DNA of 5,046 nucleotides from Oscillospiraceae bacterium. GTDB lineage: Bacteria; Bacillota; Clostridia; Oscillospirales; Ruminococcaceae. This document shows positions 1 to 5,046 of this stretch, piece after piece (the stretch's first letter is position 1; each line of letters begins with the position of its first letter). The position numbers and the translations under genes are program-made. The notes under the pieces are model-generated. The model had not been told where the DNA came from and did not search any database. It saw only the letters and a program-made list of their open reading frames with translations. Location: positions 1-5,046 of the forward strand of contig DXNX01000183.1 in assembly GCA_019413245.1 (NCBI GenBank), in the 5' to 3' direction.

Positions 1-2
1 AG

Positions 3-1091
3 AAGTCCGTTGCCAACGGCATCGACATCCTGCGTATCTTCGACGCTCTGAACGACCCGCGCAACCTGCAGACCGCCATCAAGGCTGCCCGCAAGGAAAA
101 GGCCCACGTTCAGGCCTGCATCAGCTACACCCTGAGCCCGGTACATACCAACGAATATTTTGTTGAGTATGCCAAGCAGCTCGAGGAGATGGGCGCCGAC
201 TCCATCTGCATCAAGGATATGGCCGGCCTGCTCAAGCCTTACACCTGCTATGACCTGGTCAAGGCGCTGAAGGAAGCTGTCAGCATTCCCATCGACATCC
301 ACAGCCACTACACCGCCGGTCTGGCTTCCATGTCCATCCTGAAGGGCATCGAAGCGGGCGCCGACATCATTGATACCGCTATGAGCCCGCTGGCTCTGGG
401 CACCTCTCATATGCCCACCGAGAGCCTGGTCGCCGCCCTGCAGGGCACCGACTATGACACCGGTCTGGATCTGGCCAAGCTGAACGTGGTGCGTGAGCAC
501 TTTGCCAAGCTGCGCGAAAAGTACATCGCCAACGGCCAGATCAGCCCGAAGGTCCTGGGCGTCGACGCCAACACCCTGCTGTATCAGGTCCCGGGCGGTA
601 TGCTGTCCAACATGATTAAGCAGCTGAAGGACGCCGGCAAGGAAGACCAGCTGGACGAAGTGCTGAAGGAAATCCCGCGTGTGCGTGAGGACGCCGGCTA
701 TCCGCCGCTGGTTACCCCCACCAGCCAGATCGTGGGCACCCAGGCTGTGTTCAACGTCATTCTGGGCGAGCGCTACAAGATGGTCACCAAGGAGTTCAAG
801 GGCCTGGTCCATGGCGATTACGGCAAGACTCCCGCTCCCATCAAGCCGGAATTCAGCAAGATGATCCTGAAGGGCGAAGAACCCATCACCTGCCGTCCGG
901 CCGACCTGCTGGAGCCCGAAATGGACAAGATGAAGGCCGAAGCCGCCAAGTATGTCATTCAGGAAGAGGACGTGCTGACCTACGCCATGTTCCCGCAGGT
1001 CGCCCCCAAGTTCTTCGAAAAGCGCAATGCCCGTCTGCACGGTGTGGACGCCCAGCATGCTGACTACGAGAACAAGGCCCATCCGGTCTGA
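3..1091 (+). CDS. oadA: Biotin-dependent carboxyltransferase subunit (oxaloacetate decarboxylase alpha / transcarboxylase 5S family), 5' partial
   Basis: This is the C-terminal 362 residues of a carboxyltransferase; the start is upstream, with roughly 95-100 residues missing judging by where the IFDALND motif sits in relatives. The family moves a carboxyl group between biotin and a keto acid (oxaloacetate/pyruvate) in the cytoplasm. Numbering from the first codon in the window, visible motifs are IFDALND (12-18), IKDMAGL (70-76) with the lysine that is carbamylated in the family, HSH (100-102) giving the two metal-binding histidines, GTSHMPTES (133-141), and the conserved C-terminal carboxylase region with VTPTSQIVGTQAV (237-249) and GKTPAP (274-279). 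The protein stops soon after EDVLTYAMFPQVAP, so it lacks the Pro/Ala linker and biotinyl domain of Klebsiella-type OadA and must use a separate biotin carrier. The C-terminal half reads closest to the transcarboxylase 5S subunit, so oxaloacetate decarboxylase, pyruvate carboxylase subunit B and 5S cannot be told apart here; the gene symbol is family-level. Family assignment is very secure, substrate is not. Confidence 0.93.
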   Translation, partial: KSVANGIDILRIFDALNDPRNLQTAIKAARKEKAHVQACISYTLSPVHTNEYFVEYAKQLEEMGADSICIKDMAGLLKPYTCYDLVKALKEAVSIPIDIHSHYTAGLASMSILKGIEAGADIIDTAMSPLALGTSHMPTESLVAALQGTDYDTGLDLAKLNVVREHFAKLREKYIANGQISPKVLGVDANTLLYQVPGGMLSNMIKQLKDAGKEDQLDEVLKEIPRVREDAGYPPLVTPTSQIVGTQAVFNVILGERYKMVTKEFKGLVHGDYGKTPAPIKPEFSKMILKGEEPITCRPADLLEPEMDKMKAEAAKYVIQEEDVLTYAMFPQVAPKFFEKRNARLHGVDAQHADYENKAHPV

Positions 1092-1111
1092 TTGACCTTG
1101 TAATATAATTC

Positions 1112-1149
1112 AAAAGCCCCTGCGCCGAAAACGCGCGGGGGCTTTTTTT
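1112..1149 (+). terminator. Intrinsic terminator after the carboxyltransferase gene
   Basis: A 14-pair stem (1112-1125 with 1133-1146, one T-G wobble at 1121/1137) encloses a seven-base loop CGAAAAC and runs into seven T residues at 1143-1149. It starts 21 bases after the TGA stop. The stem core is almost all G-C, flanked by an A-run and a T-run, the classic Rho-independent shape. On the minus strand the T-run is only four bases, so it should work mainly for the plus strand. It separates the metabolic gene from the downstream operon. Confidence 0.95.
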
Positions 1150-1184
1150 ACCCTTTTGCCATTCTTTCCGGCGGGGCTTTCGTC

Positions 1185-1213
1185 TTGCCAAACCGCAGTG
1201 CGGGTAGTATAAT
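1185..1213 (+). promoter_or_regulatory. Sigma-A type promoter for the yicC-remA-gmk-priA operon
   Basis: A -35 box TTGCCA (1185-1190, five of six matches to TTGACA) is followed after exactly 17 bases by a perfect -10 box TATAAT (1208-1213). Transcription would start near 1219-1221, leaving a leader of about 47 bases before yicC. It lies between the upstream terminator and the first gene of the cluster, where a promoter is expected. No clear operator was seen. Confidence 0.88.
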
Positions 1214-1253
1214 AAATTGAATACCTATCAGGAAAAATTTGCTGTGGAGATGT

Positions 1254-1259
1254 GAGGAG
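1254..1259 (+). promoter_or_regulatory. Ribosome binding site that sets the yicC start
   Basis: GAGGAG lies seven bases before ATG 1267. This supports ATG 1267 over the in-frame GTG at 1252, which overlaps the Shine-Dalgarno sequence itself and would add MRSSG in front of the conserved SMTGYGRA start. Confidence 0.85.
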
Positions 1260-1266
1260 TTCAGGT

Positions 1267-2145
1267 ATGGTTCTCAGCATGACAGGCTATGGCCGGGCCG
1301 AGCAGACGCTCAACGGCCGCAACATCACGGTGGAACTGCGCAGCGTCAATGCGCGCTTTTTCGAGTATTCGTCCCGTATGCCGCGCACTTGTTCCTTTTT
1401 GGATGATAAGCTCAAAGCGCTGGTGGGGGAGCGTGTTCACCGGGGTAAGGTGGAACTGAATCTGACCGTCCAGAGCGTTGCCGCGGCCGATACCGTCGTG
1501 CAGGTCAACTGGCCTCTGGCCGAAAGCTACCGTCAGGCCCTGAGCGCCATGGCTGAACGGCTGGACATCAAGAACGATGTCACCGTCACCTCTCTGGCCC
1601 GCTTCCCGGATGTGCTCACCCAGACGGCGGCTCCGGCCGACCCGGATGCCCTGTGGGCAGACGTGGCAGCCGTGGCCGGTCAGGCAGTGGAAGCCTTCCT
1701 GGCCATGCGTGCCACCGAGGGCGCCAAGCTCAAGGAAGATGTGGAGAACCGCCTGCAGGTGGTGGAAGACCTGGTGGGCCAGATCGAGCAGGGAAGTGCC
1801 GGCCGGGTGCAGGCGTATACCGAACGCCTGTACGCCCGTCTGCAGGAACTGCTGGCTGACCGCAACATCGACGAAAGCCGCATCCTGACCGAGGCTGCTC
1901 TCTTTGCGGACAAGACTGCCATTGACGAGGAGACCGTGCGCCTGCACAGCCATGTGGCCCAGTACCGGGAGATCCTGAACCTGAACGAGCCCATCGGCCG
2001 TAAGCTGGACTTCCTGACCCAGGAGCTGAACCGTGAAGCCAACACCATCGGCTCCAAGTGCCAGGACGCTGCCCTGACCCGCTTGGTGGTCGCCCTCAAG
2101 TCCGAAATCGAAAAGATCCGCGAACAGATTCAGAACATCGAATAA
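1267..2145 (+). CDS. yicC: YicC/YloC family endoribonuclease
   Basis: A 292-residue protein, close to the usual length of about 290 for this family. It has the family hallmarks: SMTGYGRAE at the N-terminus (4-12), ELRSVNARFFE (23-33), RGKVELNL (59-66), IDEETVRLHSH (219-229), and near the C-terminus GRKLDFLTQELNRE (244-257) followed by NTIGSK (259-264). The N-terminal half matches the YicC-like N-terminal domain and the last ~85 residues the DUF1732 domain. Family members (E. coli YicC, B. subtilis YloC) are cytoplasmic, metal-dependent endoribonucleases; E. coli YicC has been tied to small-RNA decay. The middle is rich in charged helical sequence, with no signal peptide or membrane segment. 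It is the first gene after the promoter at 1185-1213 and ends 10 bases before remA. The start at ATG 1267 rests on the GAGGAG site and on alignment of the first motif. The RNA target in this organism cannot be deduced. Confidence 0.95.
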   Translation: MVLSMTGYGRAEQTLNGRNITVELRSVNARFFEYSSRMPRTCSFLDDKLKALVGERVHRGKVELNLTVQSVAAADTVVQVNWPLAESYRQALSAMAERLDIKNDVTVTSLARFPDVLTQTAAPADPDALWADVAAVAGQAVEAFLAMRATEGAKLKEDVENRLQVVEDLVGQIEQGSAGRVQAYTERLYARLQELLADRNIDESRILTEAALFADKTAIDEETVRLHSHVAQYREILNLNEPIGRKLDFLTQELNREANTIGSKCQDAALTRLVVALKSEIEKIREQIQNIE

Positions 2146-2155
2146 GAGGCCCGGT

Positions 2156-2401
2156 ATGAAACTCATCAACATCGGGTTCGGCAACCTTGTCAATGCCGAC
2201 AGGCTGATTGCAGCGGTCAGCCCGGAATCCGCGCCCATCAAGCGTATCGTACAGGATGCCCGGGACCGGGGGGCTGTCATTGATGCCACCTATGGCCGCC
2301 GTACCCAGTCGGTGCTGATCATGGATTCCGACCATGTGGTGCTTTCGGCCTTTCCGCCGGACACCATCCTCGGCCGCACACAGGAGGAAACCACACCGTG
2401 A
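2156..2401 (+). CDS. remA: RemA-like DNA-binding regulator (DUF370)
   Basis: An 81-residue protein that matches RemA (formerly YlzA) over nearly its whole length: INIGFGNLVNADRLIAAVSP (4-23), SAPIKRIVQDAR (25-36), DATYGRRTQ (43-51) and DSDHVVLSAFPP (57-68). In B. subtilis RemA activates biofilm matrix and osmoprotection genes. RemA-family proteins form rings that bind DNA, with the adjacent arginines equivalent to R48-R49 here implicated in DNA contact. The tail after P68 is short and variable. The ribosome binding site AAGAGG overlaps the yicC stop region and lies six bases before the ATG; the 10-base gap suggests translational coupling with yicC. Its place between yicC and gmk is the usual Firmicutes arrangement. 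Family identity is clear; whether it controls matrix genes in this organism is unknown. Confidence 0.95.
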   Translation: MKLINIGFGNLVNADRLIAAVSPESAPIKRIVQDARDRGAVIDATYGRRTQSVLIMDSDHVVLSAFPPDTILGRTQEETTP

Positions 2402-2413
2402 CCTGGCGGTGTG
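2392..2413 (+). other. Inverted repeat (hairpin) spanning the remA stop codon
   Basis: CACACCG (2392-2398) and CGGTGTG (2407-2413) form a perfect seven-pair stem around an eight-base loop TGACCTGG that contains the remA stop codon TGA (2399-2401). No T-run follows (the next bases are TTCATAC), so it is not a standard terminator. It could slow exonuclease decay, mark a processing site, or be chance. It lies 10 bases before the purine stretch used as the gmk ribosome binding site. Confidence 0.55.
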
Positions 2414-2435
2414 TTCATACATGGAAGAGTAAATT

Positions 2436-3026
2436 ATGGGGGATGCTAAAGTTATGAAAGGTGAAAAATATCTGTTTGTTGTGTCCGGACCTTCCGGCAC
2501 CGGCAAGGACACCGTTGTGGCCAAACTGCTCAGCGAACACCCGGATGTGAAAAAGACCGTGTCCGCCACCACCCGTCCCATGCGGGAAGGGGAAGTGGAC
2601 GGCGTCAGCTACCACTTCCTGAGCAAGGAACACTTCAAGGAAGCCCTGGAAGCCGATGGCATTGTAGAGCACACCTGCTACTGCGAAAACTACTACGGCA
2701 CCCTGCGTTCGGAGATCGAGCGCCATATGAAGGCCGAAGAACCGGTCATTCTGGTCATTGAAGTGGAAGGCGCCGGCAACATCAAGAAGCTGTACCCGGG
2801 CGCTACCACCATCTTTGTGCTGCCCCCGGATATGAAGGAACTGGAGCACCGTCTGCGCTTCCGCGGTACCGAGACCGAGGAAGTCATCCAGAAGCGTCTG
2901 AAGCGTGCCGAGACCGAAATTGCCCGCTCTGCGGACTACGACGAGCATGTGGTCAACGATGTGGTGGAAGATTGCTCCAATCGCATCTATGACATCATCC
3001 GCCATCGTCTGGCCCAGGAAGACTGA
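2436..3026 (+). CDS. gmk: Guanylate kinase
   Basis: A 196-residue protein that phosphorylates GMP to GDP using ATP, an essential cytoplasmic step of guanine nucleotide synthesis. The P-loop GPSGTGKDT is at 18-26. The GMP-binding part includes TTRPMREGE and ENYYGT (84-89). The core strand IEVEGAG (108-114) stands where many relatives have ID-x-QGA. The lid and adenine region follows, with the LPPDMKELEHRLRFRGTETE segment and then YDEHVVND near the C-terminus. Length fits the family (about 190-205). Two starts are possible. ATG 2436 has GGAAGAG six bases upstream; ATG 2454 gives 190 residues, has GGGGGA 10 bases upstream, and places the P-loop exactly as in B. subtilis Gmk. I kept 2436, but 2454 is almost as likely. 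The first ~20 codons are AT-richer than the rest, as often seen at well-translated starts. The gap from remA is 34 bases and to priA 30 bases. Confidence 0.95.
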   Translation: MGDAKVMKGEKYLFVVSGPSGTGKDTVVAKLLSEHPDVKKTVSATTRPMREGEVDGVSYHFLSKEHFKEALEADGIVEHTCYCENYYGTLRSEIERHMKAEEPVILVIEVEGAGNIKKLYPGATTIFVLPPDMKELEHRLRFRGTETEEVIQKRLKRAETEIARSADYDEHVVNDVVEDCSNRIYDIIRHRLAQED

Positions 3027-3040
3027 TTGCGACCACCGGG

Positions 3041-3049
3041 GGAGGGGAG
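3041..3049 (+). promoter_or_regulatory. Ribosome binding site that sets the priA TTG start
   Basis: A purine run, GGAGGGGAG, ends seven bases before TTG 3057. No ATG exists in this frame near the N-terminus of the conserved sequence. The alternatives GTG 3075 and GTG 3081 would sit too far from the site and would cut into the conserved first strand, so TTG 3057 is the best start. Confidence 0.75.
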
Positions 3050-3056
3050 AGCGCGT

Positions 3057-5046
3057 TTGCCCACAATTGCAAAGGTGGCCGTGAACGACGCCACCATCCA
3101 TTTTGACAAACTGTATTCCTACCTTGTCCCGCCGGAACTCAGCGGGCAGCTGTGGCCCGGCGGCATCGTTCTGGTGCCGTTCGGCCGGGGGGATAAGCCC
3201 CGCATGGCGGTGGTTCTCCAGATGGAGGAAGCCGCCGACCCGGACCCGCGCCTGAAAACGCTGCTGGCTGCCGCGCCGGAGGATGCCCGCCTGACCCCTG
3301 ACCTGCTGGACCTGGTCCGGTTCCTCAAGGACCGGTACTTCTGTACCTGGTACGAAGCCGTCAAGGCCATCATCCCCTACGGGGCACAATACTGCCCCGG
3401 CACCGAAAACGGAAAACCGGTGGTGCAGAGCCGCCTGAGCCGTCCGGTGGAAACAGTGTATACGCTGGTAGGAGGACTTCCTGAAAAGCCGAAACCCGGC
3501 CCCCGTCAGCAGATGGCGGTGGACCTGCTGCGCAGCGGCCCCATGAGCCGCCGTGCCCTGGAAGAACAGGGAGTGGGGCGCTCTACCCTGGACGCTCTGT
3601 GCAAAAAGGGCGTTTTGCAGGCGAGCGAACGATTCAAATCGCTGGACCTGTTTGCGGATATTCCCTTTGACCCGCGGCCCATTGAGCTTTCCCCCGAACA
3701 GCAGGTCGCCTATGACCAGCTCAGGACCGACCTGGATACCCGTCAGCCCAAGGCGGCGCTGCTTTACGGCGTCACTGGCAGCGGCAAGACGGCGGTGTTC
3801 CTCAAACTCATTGAGCACACCCTGGCCCAGGGCCGCCGGGCGCTGGTGCTGGTGCCGGAAATCGGCCTGACGCCCCAGATGATCCGGCGGCTGAAAGCCG
3901 TGTTCGGCAGCCGTCTGGCCGTGCAGCACAGCGCTCTCAACAACACCGAGCGCCTGCTGCAATGGCGGATGATTCAGCAGGGCAACGCCGATATCGTGGT
4001 GGGCACCCGCAGTGCGATTTTTGCACCGCTGAAAAACATCGGCCTGATCATTCTGGACGAGGAGCAGGAGCATACCTACCAGAGTGAATCGGCACCCCGG
4101 TATTCGGCCCATGAGGTGGCCAAAAAGCGGGCCGCGGCGGAAAATGCCCTGCTGGTCTTTGCTTCGGCCACCCCGCGCATCGAAACGGCGTACGCCGCCC
4201 AGACCGGACGGATGCGCCTTGTCACCCTGCGGGAGCGTTACGGCGGCCGTCCGCTGCCCACGGTGGAGTTTGCCGATATGCGGGCAGAACTGTCCGCCGG
4301 AAACCCCCGGGAGGTCAGCACCCGCCTGGCCGGAGAACTGGCCGAGAACCTGCGCCGGGGAGAACAGAGCATTCTGCTGCTCAACCGCCGCGGCTACAAC
4401 ACGGTGGCCATGTGCAGCGACTGCGGGCAGGTCATCAAATGCCCCAACTGCAGCGTGCCGCTGGTGTACCATAAGAATCGCCAGGTCCTGATGTGCCATC
4501 ACTGCGGCCACCAGGTCCATCCTGTGCCCACCCGCTGCCCTGAATGCGGCGGCAAGCTGCTGTACAGTGGCTTTGGCACCCAGCGTGTGGAGGAGGAACT
4601 CCACGAACTGCTGCCCATGGCCCGTATTTTGCGTATGGACCAGGACTCCACAGGGCAGAAAAACGCCCACGAAACCATGCTGACCCAGTTTGCCCGGCAG
4701 GAATACGATATCCTGCTGGGAACCCAGATGGTGGCCAAGGGGCTGGACTTCGAGAAGGTCACCCTGGTAGGCGTGCTGGGTATCGATTCCATGCTGTTCA
4801 GTCAGGGGTTCCGAGCCTATGAGAGCGTGTTCAGCCTCATCACCCAGGTGGTGGGCCGGGGCGGCCGCGCCGAACTGCCGGGCCGTGCCCTCATCCAGAC
4901 GGCGGTGCCGGAACATCCGGTGCTGCAGCTGGCAGCCCGGCAGGATTACACCGCCTTCTATCGGGAGGAAATCGCCCTGCGGCGGCTGAGCTTGTACCCG
5001 CCGTTCTGTGCCCTGTGCGTCGTGGGCTTTACCGGCGCACAGGAAG
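3057..5046 (+). CDS. priA: Primosomal protein N' (PriA replication-restart helicase), 3' partial
   Basis: The first 663 residues of PriA, running off the window end; the family is usually 730-830 residues, so about 70-170 are missing. PriA recognises stalled forks and loads the replicative helicase. Domains in order: 3'-DNA-binding domain with the FDKLYSYLVP and GGIVLVPFG strands (about 1-105); winged-helix-like region (about 140-200); helicase lobe 1 with Walker A GVTGSGKT (238-245), LVLVPEIGLTPQM and Walker B DEEQ (334-337); lobe 2 with LLNRRGYN; then eight zinc-binding cysteines in four CxxC pairs (453/456, 462/465, 480/483, 494/497). GTQMVAKG (555-562) and motif VI QVVGRGGR (597-604) follow, then the C-terminal domain beginning YPPFCALCVVGF. 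Departures from the E. coli-type sequence are DEEQ for DEEH, KGLDF, and GRGGR for GRAGR. The start is TTG 3057 behind a strong ribosome binding site, 30 bases after gmk and in the same frame. Last in the visible operon; def and fmt often follow it in Firmicutes but are outside the window. Confidence 0.96.
   Translation, partial: MPTIAKVAVNDATIHFDKLYSYLVPPELSGQLWPGGIVLVPFGRGDKPRMAVVLQMEEAADPDPRLKTLLAAAPEDARLTPDLLDLVRFLKDRYFCTWYEAVKAIIPYGAQYCPGTENGKPVVQSRLSRPVETVYTLVGGLPEKPKPGPRQQMAVDLLRSGPMSRRALEEQGVGRSTLDALCKKGVLQASERFKSLDLFADIPFDPRPIELSPEQQVAYDQLRTDLDTRQPKAALLYGVTGSGKTAVFLKLIEHTLAQGRRALVLVPEIGLTPQMIRRLKAVFGSRLAVQHSALNNTERLLQWRMIQQGNADIVVGTRSAIFAPLKNIGLIILDEEQEHTYQSESAPRYSAHEVAKKRAAAENALLVFASATPRIETAYAAQTGRMRLVTLRERYGGRPLPTVEFADMRAELSAGNPREVSTRLAGELAENLRRGEQSILLLNRRGYNTVAMCSDCGQVIKCPNCSVPLVYHKNRQVLMCHHCGHQVHPVPTRCPECGGKLLYSGFGTQRVEEELHELLPMARILRMDQDSTGQKNAHETMLTQFARQEYDILLGTQMVAKGLDFEKVTLVGVLGIDSMLFSQGFRAYESVFSLITQVVGRGGRAELPGRALIQTAVPEHPVLQLAARQDYTAFYREEIALRRLSLYPPFCALCVVGFTGAQE

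Noticed and set aside
1104..1109. Perfect TATAAT just upstream of the terminator, as a second promoter
   Set aside because: No -35 box lies 16-18 bases upstream; the nearest TTGACC (1092-1097) is only six bases away, and a transcript would run straight into the terminator.
955..1191. A 78-codon minus-strand open frame across the terminator
   Set aside because: It runs through the strong terminator hairpin and into the carboxyltransferase C-terminus; its composition is Arg-rich and it has no family resemblance.
1252..1266. GTG 1252 as the yicC start
   Set aside because: It overlaps the GAGGAG ribosome binding site and adds five residues ahead of the conserved N-terminus; ATG 1267 fits spacing and family alignment.
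1261..2289. A 342-codon minus-strand open frame opposite yicC
   Set aside because: It is in codon register with yicC, a clear family member over its full length, and shows no recognisable domain; it is a codon-bias shadow.
2402..2435. A separate promoter for gmk in the remA-gmk gap
   Set aside because: No convincing -35/-10 pair is present in the 34 bases, nor just upstream inside remA.
3553..3870. A 105-codon plus-strand open frame inside priA
   Set aside because: It is out of frame with the conserved PriA helicase sequence, including Walker A, and has Arg/Trp/Pro-rich shadow composition; the same holds for the frames at 4084-4491 and 4544-4822.
2415..4916. An 833-codon minus-strand open frame opposite gmk and priA, as a real gene
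   Set aside because: It crosses the gmk-priA gap in exact codon register with two unmistakable conserved genes, its translation is rich in His, Gln, Gly and Phe as expected of an antisense shadow, and I recognise no domain in it.
1..5046. Mobile elements, CRISPR arrays, tRNA/rRNA genes, phage or defence genes
   Set aside because: I saw no transposase motifs, regularly spaced repeats, cloverleaf-like sequences or terminal inverted repeats; nearly all bases are covered by conserved core genes.

Overview
The window looks like chromosomal housekeeping DNA from a fairly GC-rich, Gram-positive anaerobe of the Clostridia, most likely an Oscillospiraceae/Ruminococcaceae gut bacterium of the Faecalibacterium-Gemmiger-Subdoligranulum kind. 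The reasons are the Firmicutes-type gene cluster yicC-remA-gmk-priA, the presence of remA, strong purine-rich ribosome binding sites, and a biotin-dependent carboxyltransferase encoded without its own biotin domain. The genus is inferred from gene content and protein flavour; no search was run.

Layout. (1) Bases 3-1091 hold the 3' part of a carboxyltransferase subunit of the oxaloacetate decarboxylase alpha / pyruvate carboxylase B / transcarboxylase 5S family. Its start lies upstream of the window. It ends at a textbook intrinsic terminator (1112-1149). (2) A 175-base intergenic region (1092-1266) holds that terminator, a near-consensus sigma-A promoter (TTGCCA, 17 bases, TATAAT) and a short leader. 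(3) A four-gene co-directional cluster follows: yicC (endoribonuclease family), remA (DNA-binding regulator), gmk (guanylate kinase) and priA (primosomal helicase, cut by the window end). The gaps are 10, 34 and 30 bases with no terminator between genes, so a single operon is likely. There is no gene-free stretch longer than 300 bases.

How the genes fit together. The first gene belongs to carbon metabolism (carboxyl transfer between biotin and a keto acid or acyl-CoA) and is insulated from the next by the terminator and promoter. The operon groups RNA turnover (YicC), gene regulation or matrix control (RemA), guanine nucleotide supply (Gmk) and replication restart (PriA). This order matches the Bacillus subtilis yloC-remA-gmk-rpoZ-coaBC-priA cluster, except that rpoZ and coaBC are absent between gmk and priA.

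I found no mobile element, CRISPR array, tRNA, rRNA, phage gene or defence system, and I do not think a new biological system is visible here. The second-look items are modest: the missing rpoZ/coaBC, gmk and priA lying in one frame separated by a single TGA, a TTG start for priA, variant helicase and kinase motifs, a hairpin around the remA stop codon, and very long antisense open frames that codon choice explains.
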